A DNA stretch of 44,822 bases from Desulfuromonadales bacterium. Lineage in GTDB: Bacteria > Desulfobacterota > Desulfuromonadia > Desulfuromonadales > BM103. The notes below the pieces were generated by a model. The model saw only the letters and a list, made by a program, of their open reading frames with translations, was not told where the DNA came from and did no database searches. The position numbers and the translations under genes are program-made. The first letter of the stretch is position 1, and each line of letters opens with the position of its first letter. The stretch is from positions 1-44,822 of the forward strand of contig JAMONP010000021.1 of NCBI GenBank assembly GCA_027065695.1, read 5' to 3'. This document shows, piece after piece, positions 32,769 to 41,115 of this stretch.

Positions 32769-33635
32769 ATGAATACCTTTTGTATTGATAAATTAGCAGT
32801 TGTGGGCGTTGGCCTAATTGGTGGTTCACTGGCGTTGGCTTTAAAAGAGGCTGGTGCTGTTGGCCATGTGGTTGGTGTCGGCCGGGGGTTGTCAAACCTG
32901 GAAACTGCTTTAAAGCTTGGTGTGGTTGATAGCTTTACCCAAGACCTCGCTGAAGGCGTCGCTAACGCTGACGTGGTTTTTCTGGCGACGCCAGTGCGAT
33001 CCCTTGGCACCGTCGCCGAACAGGCTATGCCACATCTCAAGCCAGGGGCGATTATCACTGATGGCGGCAGTGTCAAGCAAGCGGTGATTGATGCCATTGA
33101 GCCACATCTGCGCGCTGATGTTCATTTTGTGCCCGGTCATCCAATCGCCGGAACCGAGAACAGCGGCGCAGAAGCTGCTTTCGGCACGCTCTACCGAGAT
33201 CGTCGTTGTATCCTGACACCAACAGAGAGAACCGCTGAAGAAGCGCTGGAGCGAATTCGCCAAATGTGGCAACTTGTCGGTAGCCAGGTGGTCGTTATGG
33301 ATGTAGAGAAGCACGACCGGGTGCTCGCCGCGATCAGCCACCTGCCACATATGGTCGCCTATGCTTTGGTAAATGCCGTTGGCGCATATGATCGCTACGA
33401 TGAAAGTATTCTTGAATATTCGGCCGGCGGCTTCCGGGATTTTACCCGCATTGCATCTTCAGATCCGACCATGTGGCGGGATATTGCCCAAACTAACCGA
33501 GAGGCGTTGCTCGAGATGATGGAACAGTTTGAAACCTTCTTTGCAGAGCTTAAAGAGGATGTTGCCAGCGATTCAGGTGAGCGACTCTTTGAATTTTTCC
33601 GCCGGTCCAAGCAAAGTCGTGATGGAATACTTTGA
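32769..33635 (+). CDS. tyrA: Prephenate dehydrogenase
   Basis: NAD(P)-dependent oxidative decarboxylation of prephenate (or arogenate) in tyrosine synthesis. The 288-residue protein starts with the Rossmann loop LAVVGVGLIGGSLALALKEAG and continues with ADVVFLATPVRSL, the catalytic region GHPIAGTENSGAEAA with its His, and AISHLPHMVAYAL. GGFRDFTRIASSDPTMWRDI is the C-terminal helical signature. No ACT domain is present, unlike some homologues. It begins 57 bases after pheA. The gene behind it, aroA, is separated by a heptamer array and a 77-bp palindromic element. Confidence 0.95.
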   Translation: MNTFCIDKLAVVGVGLIGGSLALALKEAGAVGHVVGVGRGLSNLETALKLGVVDSFTQDLAEGVANADVVFLATPVRSLGTVAEQAMPHLKPGAIITDGGSVKQAVIDAIEPHLRADVHFVPGHPIAGTENSGAEAAFGTLYRDRRCILTPTERTAEEALERIRQMWQLVGSQVVVMDVEKHDRVLAAISHLPHMVAYALVNAVGAYDRYDESILEYSAGGFRDFTRIASSDPTMWRDIAQTNREALLEMMEQFETFFAELKEDVASDSGERLFEFFRRSKQSRDGIL

Positions 33636-33649
33636 AAGACCAAAAGACC

Positions 33650-33680
33650 GGGACGCGGGACGAGGGACGAGGGATGCGGA
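33650..33680 (+). repeat. Heptamer tandem repeat array (GGGACGN)
   Basis: Units GGGACGC, GGGACGA, GGGACGA, GGGATGC, then GGA. It is 14 bases after the tyrA stop. Confidence 0.8.
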
Positions 33681-33722
33681 CAAACGTAAAACTTTATAGT
33701 AACGGTTTGGCATTATAAAATA

Positions 33723-33799
33723 CTGTCATTCCCGAGGGTGTAATCGGGAATCCAGACTTTAAGGCGTGGATCCCCGATAGAATCATTCGGGGATGACAG
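33723..33799 (+). repeat. REPIN-like 77-bp palindromic element, copy 1
   Basis: The element is bounded by CTGTCAT and ATGACAG as inverted ends. Each half is a hairpin of its own: TTCCCGA/TCGGGAA on the left and ATCCCCGA/TCGGGGAT on the right, and the halves also pair with each other. A second copy in the opposite orientation lies at 40014-40090; by hand alignment they differ at 7 of 77 positions. It lies in the tyrA-aroA spacer. No transposase is near. Confidence 0.85.
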
Positions 33800-33865
33800 A
33801 AGTTTTTGTTAACAGTTCAACTTGTGTTGACGAGCTGCAAACCACAGACAAACAACACGAACTAA

Positions 33866-35179
33866 ATGAGTGATCAAGCTTTGGAAAACAGAACTATCAA
33901 ACCAACACAGTCTTTGCACGGTGAAATCTCTGTGCCAGGCGATAAATCCATTTCTCATCGATCCATCATGCTCGGTTCTCTGGCAGAAGGCACGACTTGG
34001 GTGAGTGGTTTCCTGATGGGTGAAGACAATCTCTCTACCTGGAAAGCTTTTGAATCCATGGGGGTCACCCTGCGCCAAACTGGACCAGATTCACTGGAGA
34101 TAGAAGGCGTTGGGCTGAATGGTTTGGTGGAACCGAGCAATGTCATTGACTGTGGTAACTCCGGAACAACCATGCGCTTGATGTCCGGGTTGATGGCTGG
34201 CCAGAATTTTTTTTCCGTACTGACTGGCGATAAATATTTGCGGCAAAGACCGATGAAAAGAATCGTGACGCCGCTTGCCGTTATGGGCGCCCGCATCTGG
34301 GGCCGCGACGGTGGTGATCGAGCGCCGCTGGCAATTCAGGGTGGCTCTCTCAAACCAATCAGTTATGCTTCTCCTGTGGCCAGTGCTCAAGTCAAGTCAG
34401 CGGTGTTGCTTGCCGGGTTGTCCGTAGAAGGAGAGACCACGGTAACTGAGCCGCATCTATCGCGTGATCACAGTGAGCGCATGCTGACTTGCTTCGGTGC
34501 TGAGGTACGACCTTTTGAGGGTGGTGTCAGCCTGCAGGGCAGGCCGCGTCTGCTTGGTCAGGAGGTGATGGTGCCGGGCGATATCTCCTCGGCTGCTTTC
34601 TTCATGGTTGCTGGCTTGGTGACTCCTGGTGCGGAGCTTATGATTCGCAATGTTGGTATCAATCCGACCCGCAGTGGCATCATCGACATACTGATAGCGA
34701 TGGGAGGAGAGTTGGAGCTACACGATATCAGAGAGCAGTCCGGTGAGCCGGTTGCGGATATTCTAGTTCGCCACAGCAGGCTCAAGGGAATTGAAATTGG
34801 TGGGAACATGATCCCCCGTGCTATAGATGAGTTTCCTGTGATCTGTGTTGCTGCGGCTCTGGCTGAAGGTACTACGACCATTCGTGACGCGACAGAATTG
34901 CGCGTCAAGGAAACCGACCGCATCGCTGCCATGGTGAGCGAATTAGGTAAATTGGGAGGGCAGGTTGAGGCTCGCCCTGACGGCATGTTCATAACCGGAG
35001 TTGAGCAACTCAACGGTGGTACAGTGTCATCATATGGCGATCATCGTATTGCCATGAGCATGGCAGTTGCCGCTCTTGCAGCGACGGATGCTGTCACTAT
35101 TGAAAACACAATGTGTACAGAAACCTCATTCCCGGGCTTCTGGGCTCTTCTCGCCGAGCTTCTGGGATCTTATCAATAA
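33866..35179 (+). CDS. aroA: 3-phosphoshikimate 1-carboxyvinyltransferase (EPSP synthase)
   Basis: Joins shikimate-3-phosphate and phosphoenolpyruvate, the sixth shikimate-pathway step. The 437-residue protein has the family phrases ISVPGDKSISHRSIMLGSLAEG, VIDCGNSGTTMRLMSGLMAG, TGDKYLRQRPMKRI, ASAQVKSAVLLAGL, GDISSAAFFMVAG, DEFPVICVAAALAEG, RVKETDRIAAM and YGDHRIAMSMAVAAL. It starts at ATG 33866 without a strong ribosome site. Its transcription must pass or start after the repeat-rich 230-base spacer that separates it from tyrA; no clear promoter was found there. cmk follows after 17 bases. Confidence 0.97.
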   Translation: MSDQALENRTIKPTQSLHGEISVPGDKSISHRSIMLGSLAEGTTWVSGFLMGEDNLSTWKAFESMGVTLRQTGPDSLEIEGVGLNGLVEPSNVIDCGNSGTTMRLMSGLMAGQNFFSVLTGDKYLRQRPMKRIVTPLAVMGARIWGRDGGDRAPLAIQGGSLKPISYASPVASAQVKSAVLLAGLSVEGETTVTEPHLSRDHSERMLTCFGAEVRPFEGGVSLQGRPRLLGQEVMVPGDISSAAFFMVAGLVTPGAELMIRNVGINPTRSGIIDILIAMGGELELHDIREQSGEPVADILVRHSRLKGIEIGGNMIPRAIDEFPVICVAAALAEGTTTIRDATELRVKETDRIAAMVSELGKLGGQVEARPDGMFITGVEQLNGGTVSSYGDHRIAMSMAVAALAATDAVTIENTMCTETSFPGFWALLAELLGSYQ

Positions 35180-35196
35180 TATATTCACGGTCTTTT

Positions 35197-35889
35197 ATGA
35201 AAAAACTTATCATCGCCATAGATGGTCCTTCAGGGGTTGGTAAAAGCACCCTGAGTAAAGTTCTTGCCCACGAGCTTGGTTATCTCAACCTGGATACTGG
35301 TGCCATGTATCGTACAGTTGCCCTGGCAGCCTCCCGTCGCAGTATCGATGCCAGTGACCATGATGCTCTGCGCTTGCTTTGTGACGAGATTGTTATTGAG
35401 TTTTCCATTAAGGGTGGCAAAGATTGCGTACTGTTGAATAATGAAGACGTATCAGCAGAGATTCGTACTCCGGAAATCAGTTTGCTAACTGCTGCCGTTG
35501 CCGCCTGTTCCGAAGTCCGGCAAGCGATGGTTGCACGACAGCGTGAACTCGGCAATGCTGGTGGTGTGGTTTTAGAAGGGCGGGATATCGGTACGGTGGT
35601 TTTTCCTGATGCAGACATAAAGTTTTTCCTTAAGGCTTCAGCGGGAGTTCGTGGACGAAGGCGTTTTTTAGAACTTCAGGCAAATGGCGCTGACGTAGAA
35701 CTGGCACGTACAATTGCCGAAGTTGAAGCGCGTGATGAAGCGGATATTAACCGTGCGACCTCACCCCTGAGGCAAGCTGAAGATGCCTTGGTTATCGATA
35801 CCACAAACCTTGATATCCCACAGGTTCTGGAACGTATGTTTGAGACAGTGAAAGATTTTTTCTGCGAGCAGGGAGAAGGCAGTAGATGA
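35197..35889 (+). CDS. cmk: Cytidylate kinase
   Basis: Phosphorylates CMP and dCMP. The 230-residue protein begins MKKLIIAIDGPSGVGKSTLSKVLA, with the P-loop GPSGVGKST. Then come LNLDTGAMYRTVAL, GVVLEGRDIGTVVFPDADIKFFL and the closing DEADINRATSPLRQAEDALVIDTTNL. The frame extends upstream into aroA, but the family start is ATG 35197. Its stop overlaps the ispH start. The aroA-cmk-ispH-rpsA order is common in bacteria. Confidence 0.96.
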   Translation: MKKLIIAIDGPSGVGKSTLSKVLAHELGYLNLDTGAMYRTVALAASRRSIDASDHDALRLLCDEIVIEFSIKGGKDCVLLNNEDVSAEIRTPEISLLTAAVAACSEVRQAMVARQRELGNAGGVVLEGRDIGTVVFPDADIKFFLKASAGVRGRRRFLELQANGADVELARTIAEVEARDEADINRATSPLRQAEDALVIDTTNLDIPQVLERMFETVKDFFCEQGEGSR

Positions 35890-36728
35890 TGGAAATCGTT
35901 CTTGCCCAAAATGCCGGTTTTTGTTTTGGCGTCAAACGCGCCACCCAGATGGCTTTTGAGGCCGCCGCTGAATATGAACAGATCTGTTCTCTCGGCCCGC
36001 TGATTCATTCGCCACAGGTTGTCAAGGAACTGACAGAGCAGGGCATTAAGGTCGTTGATAAAGTAGAGGATATTCCCACAGGTTCAGTTATTATTCGTTC
36101 CCACGGTGTGACAGCTGAAGAAATGAGCAAGGTTCAGGAGAGCAACCTGACGATTGTCGATGCTACCTGCCCATTCGTCAAAAAGACCCAGGAGTTTGCA
36201 GTCCGACTTAGTGAGGACGGCTACACTGTTGTTATCGTAGGTGAAGTTGAGCATCCAGAGGTTCAGGGCATTGTCTCCTACTCACGTGGAGCGGTAGTAC
36301 ATGTTGTCGCCAACGCAGAACAGGCCACGGTACTGCCGCGTATGAAGAAGGTCGGCCTTGTGGCCCAAACCACCCAGCTTTATGAAAACCTCAGAGATAT
36401 AATGGATGTCTGTTTAGCTAAAAGCCAGGAACTGCGGGTTTTTAACACGATCTGTGATGCTACCTCTGTACGCCAAAACGAGGCCAGAGAAATTGCCAGG
36501 GAGGTAGATTTGATGTTTGTTATTGGTGGCCAAGCCAGTGCAAACACCTCTCGTCTGGCACGTATCTGCAAAGAAATTCAGCCGCATAGTTGGCATATTG
36601 AAACAGCTGAAGAGATAGAGCCTGACTGGTTTTTGGGTGTGAATAAGGTGGGCGTTACCGCTGGCGCATCGACACCTCGCTGGCTGATTGATGAAGTTGT
36701 CGGACGAATAGCAGCGCTGGGAAAATAA
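35886..36728 (+). CDS. ispH: 4-hydroxy-3-methylbut-2-enyl diphosphate reductase IspH (LytB)
   Basis: Last enzyme of the MEP isoprenoid pathway, a [4Fe-4S] protein. The three cluster cysteines are visible: NAGFCFGVKRA, DATCPFVKKTQ and NTICDATSVRQ. Also typical are SLGPLIHSPQVVKELTEQGI, IIRSHGVTAEE, VVIVGEVEHPEVQGIVSY, LMFVIGGQASANTSRL and VGVTAGASTPRWLIDEV. The length of 280 residues is normal. ATG 35886 overlaps the cmk stop; ATG 35889 is an equally good start. It indicates that this organism uses the MEP route. Confidence 0.97.
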   Translation: MMEIVLAQNAGFCFGVKRATQMAFEAAAEYEQICSLGPLIHSPQVVKELTEQGIKVVDKVEDIPTGSVIIRSHGVTAEEMSKVQESNLTIVDATCPFVKKTQEFAVRLSEDGYTVVIVGEVEHPEVQGIVSYSRGAVVHVVANAEQATVLPRMKKVGLVAQTTQLYENLRDIMDVCLAKSQELRVFNTICDATSVRQNEAREIAREVDLMFVIGGQASANTSRLARICKEIQPHSWHIETAEEIEPDWFLGVNKVGVTAGASTPRWLIDEVVGRIAALGK

Positions 36729-36769
36729 AGGTTTGAGTTTTCTAAATGCTTATGATATCTTCGCCGACC

Positions 36770-36804
36770 ATGGCCTAAGAGCCATACCACCGTTTTTACG
36801 GTGG
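36770..36804 (+). promoter_or_regulatory. Two hairpins in the rpsA leader
   Basis: ATGGC/GCCAT (36770-36774 with 36781-36785) is followed immediately by CCACCG/CGGTGG (36787-36792 with 36799-36804). They end 25 bases before the rpsA ATG and lack a downstream T-run. S1 is known to repress its own translation through structured leader RNA in E. coli, so this is a plausible autoregulatory site. Confidence 0.4.
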
Positions 36805-36829
36805 AAATTCGTTAGGGGGTAACTGGTGA

Positions 36830-38590
36830 ATGGTGGAAAGTAACGACAAAATCAACAACGAAACAGAAGAGATGGAAATGGATCCAGAAGAGATGGACAT
36901 GGATGGTGAAGAGATGGACATGGACGAGGACTTTGCGGCCTTGTTTGAAAGCAGTATGCAAGAGCTGCATGTCCCTGGCGATGTTGTCAAAGGAACAATT
37001 GTTCAGGTCAACGACGACAACGTGGTTGTCGATGTAGGCTACAAGTCAGAAGGGGTTATTCCTCTTGCCGAATTCAAGGATGAAGAAGGCAACATCGACG
37101 TCAATGTTGGTGATGAGGTTGATGTCCTCTTTGAACGGCGTGAAAATGAGAGTGGCCTGATCGGACTCTCTAAAGAAAAAGCTGATCGACAGAAGATCTG
37201 GAGCTCTCTTGAAGAGGATGCTGTGGTCGAAGGCAAGATCGTCGGACGTATCAAAGGCGGCCTGACAGTTGATATCGGTATCAATGCGTTTCTGCCTGGC
37301 TCACAGGTTGATCTTCGTCCGGTTCGTAATCTTGAGAAACTGCTCGGTGCGACCTTTGATTTCAAGATTATCAAGCTGAATAAGCGGCGTGGCAATATTG
37401 TGCTCTCCCGCCGTGTTCTTTTGGAAGAGCAGCGTGAAAGTATGCGTTCCGAAACCCTTGAAACTCTTGCCGAAGGTCAGGAAGCCGAGGGTATCGTCAA
37501 AAATCTGACCGACTATGGTTGCTTTATTGACCTTGGCGGTATTGATGGTCTACTGCACATTACAGATATGTCCTGGGGGCGTGTCAACCATCCCTCTGAT
37601 GTACTCTCCGTCGGTGAAAAAGTTAAAGTCAAAGTTCTCAAATATGACCGTGAGCGTGAGCGCGTTTCACTCGGCCTGAAGCAGATTACGCCTGATCCAT
37701 GGCTGGAAGTTGAGAATGGTTACCCGGTTGGTGTCAAAGTTCATGGCAAGGTTGTCAGTCTGACTGACTACGGTGCATTTGTTGAGTTGGAAGATGGCGT
37801 AGAAGGCCTGATCCATGTCTCTGAAATGAGCTGGACCAAGCGTATCAAGCATCCCAACAAGCTTCTTACTGTCAGTGACGATGTAGAGACTGTCGTTCTG
37901 GCCCTGGATATTCCCAATCGTCGTATCTCTCTTGGGCTCAAGCAGGTCGAAGAGAACCCATGGGATGTGATCGGAGAGAAATTCCCGATTGGCACCATTA
38001 TCGAAGGTCAGGTTAAAAACATTACCGACTTTGGTGTTTTCGTCGGTGTTGATGAAGGAATTGATGGTCTGGTACATATTTCAGACCTTTCCTGGACCAA
38101 GCGTATCAAGCATCCTTCCGAGCTGTTCAAGAAGGGGGATACTGTCAAGGCTGTAGTTCTGAATATTGACCGGGAAAATGAGCGCTTCTCCCTTGGCCTC
38201 AAACAGTTGACTCCTGATCCATGGGAATCTATTCCTGTCAAGTATGCTCCTGGCACCATTGTAAAAGGCAAGGCAACTTCAGTCACTGATTTTGGTGTTT
38301 TCCTGGAGATCGAAGAAGGAATTGAAGGTTTAATTCATGTCTCGGAGCTCAGGCAGGAAAAAGTTGAAAGCCCCAAGGACGTTGCCAATGTTGGTGATGA
38401 ATTTGAAGCAGCCGTTCTGAATGTCGATGTTGTGGATCGCAAGATTGCACTTTCCGTTAAGCAATTGACCAGTCACAAGGAGAAGGCTGAGGTGCAGGAA
38501 TTCCTTGGTGCTCAGAAACAGGCGACTTCCAACCTTGGTGACCTGTTACAGGGAGCCATGAATCGTAACGATTCGGATTCTTCTGAATAA
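36830..38590 (+). CDS. rpsA: 30S ribosomal protein S1
   Basis: mRNA-binding ribosomal protein. The 586 residues hold six S1 (OB-fold) domains. The first two are the divergent ribosome-anchoring type (from GDVVKGTIVQVNDDNVVV and DAVVEGKIVGRIKGGLTV). The next four are canonical (GIVKNLTDYGCFIDLGGIDGLLHITDMSW; GKVVSLTDYGAFVELEDGVEGLIHVSEMSW; GQVKNITDFGVFV; GKATSVTDFGVFLEIEEGIEGLIHVSEL). Before them the protein has an unusual N-terminal extension: a 7-residue unit, EEM(E/D)MDxx, repeated three times at residues 13-34. The start ATG 36830 is set by a leader with AGGGGG about ten bases upstream. A strong terminator follows. Confidence 0.97.
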   Translation: MVESNDKINNETEEMEMDPEEMDMDGEEMDMDEDFAALFESSMQELHVPGDVVKGTIVQVNDDNVVVDVGYKSEGVIPLAEFKDEEGNIDVNVGDEVDVLFERRENESGLIGLSKEKADRQKIWSSLEEDAVVEGKIVGRIKGGLTVDIGINAFLPGSQVDLRPVRNLEKLLGATFDFKIIKLNKRRGNIVLSRRVLLEEQRESMRSETLETLAEGQEAEGIVKNLTDYGCFIDLGGIDGLLHITDMSWGRVNHPSDVLSVGEKVKVKVLKYDRERERVSLGLKQITPDPWLEVENGYPVGVKVHGKVVSLTDYGAFVELEDGVEGLIHVSEMSWTKRIKHPNKLLTVSDDVETVVLALDIPNRRISLGLKQVEENPWDVIGEKFPIGTIIEGQVKNITDFGVFVGVDEGIDGLVHISDLSWTKRIKHPSELFKKGDTVKAVVLNIDRENERFSLGLKQLTPDPWESIPVKYAPGTIVKGKATSVTDFGVFLEIEEGIEGLIHVSELRQEKVESPKDVANVGDEFEAAVLNVDVVDRKIALSVKQLTSHKEKAEVQEFLGAQKQATSNLGDLLQGAMNRNDSDSSE

Positions 38591-38608
38591 ATTCCCAAAC
38601 AACCTCTT

Positions 38609-38643
38609 GCGCGTTTTCGCATTTGCGGAAACGCGCTTTTTTT
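38609..38643 (+). terminator. Intrinsic terminator of rpsA
   Basis: GCGCGTTTTCGC (38609-38620) pairs with GCGGAAACGCGC (38625-38636) with one G-U pair, followed by seven T. It overlaps the region just before sppA. Confidence 0.9.
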
Positions 38644-38671
38644 GAAAAACGCACTTCCTTTTGAGAAAACA

Positions 38672-39562
38672 ATGAAGAAACGACCGTTTCTATTAGCTTC
38701 AGCCCTGTTGGCGGGGACCTTTGTTTTCTTCCTGGCTCTGGCTGTGACCGTAGCCAGCTTTATGGGAAGGCCAGCTAATTTTGCCATTGGTGATAAGATT
38801 GGCGTCATCGAAATCTACGGAGTCATTGCCGATTCCAGAAAGATTATCGAGCAACTCCATGATTTCCGTGATAATGACAGCATAAAAGCACTTGTCTTGC
38901 GTATCGACTCACCTGGTGGTGGAGTTGGCCCTTCCCAAGAAATTTATGACGAAGTAAAGATTGTGGATGCAGTAAAGCCTGTAGTTGTTTCCATGGGTTC
39001 TGTTGCTGCCTCTGGCGGTTATTATATTGCGGCAGCGGCAAGAGAGATTGTTGCTAATCCAGGAACGATTACCGGCAGTATCGGTGTCATTATGGAGTTC
39101 GCCAATTTTCAGGAATTACTGGAAAAAATCGGTCTGAGCAGTGTTGTTGTTAAAAGTGGCAAATTTAAGGATATTGGGTCACCGACTCGGGAAATGACTG
39201 CTACTGAACGTGAGATCTTACAAAACCTGATTGATGATGTTCATAGTCAATTTGTGGCCTCGGTTGCAGCCGGGCGTCACATGGACGAAGCGAGTGTCAG
39301 TGCAATTGCCGATGGCCGTATCTTCTCCGGTCGTAGAGCGATGGAAATGGGACTTGTTGACAAGATGGGCAATCTGGAGGTTGCCATTCGACGTGCAGCA
39401 AAACTTGCCGGTATTGATGGTGAGCCAAATGTTGTCTATCCACCAAGCGATAAACCAGGATTTATTGATCTGTTTATTGAAGAAACTTTAAATCAGCTTC
39501 AATTAGCTTTACAGAAACAGCGATCTGTTGGTTTTCAATATATTTGGCCAGGATTTAATTAG
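38672..39562 (+). CDS. sppA: Signal peptide peptidase SppA, short 36K type
   Basis: Membrane-bound serine protease that degrades cleaved signal peptides. The 296-residue protein has one N-terminal membrane segment (LLASALLAGTFVFFLALAVTVASF) and a single peptidase domain, i.e. the short form. The catalytic Ser is in GSVAASGGYYIAAAA and the catalytic Lys in VVKSGKFKDIGSPTREMT. IDSPGGGVGPSQEIYDE and IFSGRRAMEMGLVDKMGNLE are further family marks. The frame is open from TTG 38642, which lies inside the rpsA terminator, so I chose ATG 38672 (MKKRPFLL). ihfB follows after 10 bases. Confidence 0.95.
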   Translation: MKKRPFLLASALLAGTFVFFLALAVTVASFMGRPANFAIGDKIGVIEIYGVIADSRKIIEQLHDFRDNDSIKALVLRIDSPGGGVGPSQEIYDEVKIVDAVKPVVVSMGSVAASGGYYIAAAAREIVANPGTITGSIGVIMEFANFQELLEKIGLSSVVVKSGKFKDIGSPTREMTATEREILQNLIDDVHSQFVASVAAGRHMDEASVSAIADGRIFSGRRAMEMGLVDKMGNLEVAIRRAAKLAGIDGEPNVVYPPSDKPGFIDLFIEETLNQLQLALQKQRSVGFQYIWPGFN

Positions 39563-39572
39563 GAGGTTTATC

Positions 39573-39854
39573 ATGACAAAGAGTGAACTGATTGAACAAC
39601 TGACAACTGATAAAGATGCTCTAAGTAAGCGTGAATCAGAGCTGATTGTTAATTCTATTTTCGACAGTATTGGCAATGCTCTGGTTGATGGTGACCGCGT
39701 AGAGATACGTGGCTTCGGTTCTTTCACTGTTCGTGAGCGTGATGCTCGAGAAGCTCGCAACCCCAAAAGTGGCGACATCGTGCAGATCTCAGCTAAGAAG
39801 ACACCGTTTTTTAAAACCGGAAAAGAATTGCGTGAGCGAGTCAACGTGTCCTGA
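39573..39854 (+). CDS. ihfB: Integration host factor subunit beta
   Basis: DNA-bending nucleoid protein that pairs with IhfA. The 93 residues start MTKSELIEQLTTDKDALSKRESE and include the family's GDRVEIRGFGSFTVRERDAREARNPKSGD arm, with the NP of the beta-arm that intercalates into DNA. The C-terminal helix is FFKTGKELRERV. The spacing and RGFGSF/RxxRxxRNPKTG pattern fit IhfB better than HU. A strong TAGGAGG lies eight bases before ATG 39573. It is the last gene of the aroA-to-ihfB series, followed by a large hairpin. Confidence 0.95.
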   Translation: MTKSELIEQLTTDKDALSKRESELIVNSIFDSIGNALVDGDRVEIRGFGSFTVRERDAREARNPKSGDIVQISAKKTPFFKTGKELRERVNVS

Positions 39855-39881
39855 AAACTTGGCTTTATGCACATATAATAA

Positions 39882-39919
39882 CAACAGAGGCCCCGTTTAT
39901 TTAAACGTGGCCTCTGTTG
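39882..39919 (+). terminator. Long hairpin after ihfB
   Basis: CAACAGAGGCC (39882-39892) pairs with GGCCTCTGTTG (39909-39919), with an inner GTTT/AAAC stem. The tail has no T-run, so it is an imperfect terminator. Confidence 0.5.
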
Positions 39920-40013
39920 ATTCTGGCGTTGAACAGGAATGGATGTTGCATTTCTCTAACCATTTGTTTCGATAATTTGTAATTCAGTACAATCTGACCT
40001 ATTGGTAAAATAT

Positions 40014-40090
40014 CTGTCATCCCCGAATGGTTTTATCGGGGATCCATGTTTTAAGGTCTGGATTCCCGATTACACCCTCGGGAATGACAA
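40014..40090 (-). repeat. REPIN-like 77-bp palindromic element, copy 2
   Basis: This is the reverse orientation of the element at 33723-33799. Ends are CTGTCAT and ATGACA(A), with two hairpins, CCCCGA/TCGGGG and TTCCCGA/TCGGGAA. It lies in the spacer before the pseudouridine synthase and is open in that gene's frame, which falsely lengthens it. Confidence 0.85.
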
Positions 40091-40137
40091 TCTTTAATTC
40101 TAAGCTGAAGTTACGATATTTTTTTGGTTATTGTCTC

Positions 40138-41097
40138 ATGACTTATTCTGAAAATAATCCTCGCCCGGGAGCGTATCGATTTACTGTTGCCGACAAGTTT
40201 GCCGGTTTGCGTCTTGATCAGTATCTTGCTGAAAGTTGCGATAGCTTTCCGCGTAGCCTGGCCAAGCGTCTGATTGATATTGGCGGTGTTCACCTTGCAG
40301 GAAGAAGGATGCGGCATTGCAGTCAACCTGTATCTAGCGGAGACAGCATTGAAGTATTTGTTGACAATCAACCTCCAGAGCCAATGCTGCTTGGCAATGA
40401 AAATATTCTGTATCGCGATCAGGACCTGATTGTTCTCAATAAACCGGCCGGGATGGCGACTCAACCGACTCCAGCTCGTTATCAGGGTACGGTTTATTCT
40501 GAATTGCAGAACTTGCTGAGAGACTCGGGTCGGAAAGACCTTCGCCCGAGCATTGGCATGGTGCAGCGTCTGGATAGAGATACGTCCGGGGTGCTGGTCT
40601 TCTCGATCCACAAAAGGGCGCATAAAAAGATGACCGAAGCCTTTCGAGGGCGCAATATTGACAAAGTTTACTGGGCCTTGATTCCTGGAAGACCTCAGAA
40701 TGAACAAGGTAAATTCTGTTCTCACTTGGCGCGACGTCGTTCGACTAACCTGGTCGTCTCAGTTGCACGTGGCGGAAAACCTGCAGAGACCCATTATCGC
40801 CTGCTTCAAGCTCTGGATCAGGTCAGCCTGGTTGAAGTTAAATTGATAACGGGTCGAACTCACCAGATTCGTGCTCATTTCTCTGAAGCTGGTCTACCCT
40901 TGTTGGGTGATACTGCCTATGGTGGACCGCAAACGCTAGATGATCTCAATATCCCTCGCCAGATGCTGCACTCCAAGGAACTTACGTTTTGTCATCCTGT
41001 AACGGGTAAAGAGATAGGCTTTACAGCTCCTTTGCCGAAGGACTTTACTACTGTTCTTCAAAATCTGGATGGCTCCTTGAATGGCGTTGATGCATAA
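40138..41097 (+). CDS. RluA/RluD-family pseudouridine synthase
   Basis: Converts uridines in rRNA (or tRNA) to pseudouridine. The 319-residue protein starts with an S4-like RNA-binding domain (AGLRLDQYLAESCDSFPRSLAKRLIDIGGVHLAG), then the catalytic domain with LIVLNKPAGMATQPT and VQRLDRDTSGVLVFS, containing the catalytic Asp of the RLDxxTSG motif. KLITGRTHQIRAHFSEAGLPLLGDTAYGG is the second family motif. I chose ATG 40138 (MTYSENNPRPG): the frame upstream runs through the 77-bp repeat and does not match the family. Exact target positions (RluD, RluC or other) cannot be assigned by eye. It is followed closely by lgt. Confidence 0.92.
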   Translation: MTYSENNPRPGAYRFTVADKFAGLRLDQYLAESCDSFPRSLAKRLIDIGGVHLAGRRMRHCSQPVSSGDSIEVFVDNQPPEPMLLGNENILYRDQDLIVLNKPAGMATQPTPARYQGTVYSELQNLLRDSGRKDLRPSIGMVQRLDRDTSGVLVFSIHKRAHKKMTEAFRGRNIDKVYWALIPGRPQNEQGKFCSHLARRRSTNLVVSVARGGKPAETHYRLLQALDQVSLVEVKLITGRTHQIRAHFSEAGLPLLGDTAYGGPQTLDDLNIPRQMLHSKELTFCHPVTGKEIGFTAPLPKDFTTVLQNLDGSLNGVDA

Positions 41098-41115
41098 GGT
41101 ATTGTATTGGTCATT

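Noticed and set aside
40027-40137. A 356-residue version of the pseudouridine synthase starting at 40027.
   Set aside because: The extra residues come from the 77-bp repeat and do not resemble the family N-terminus.
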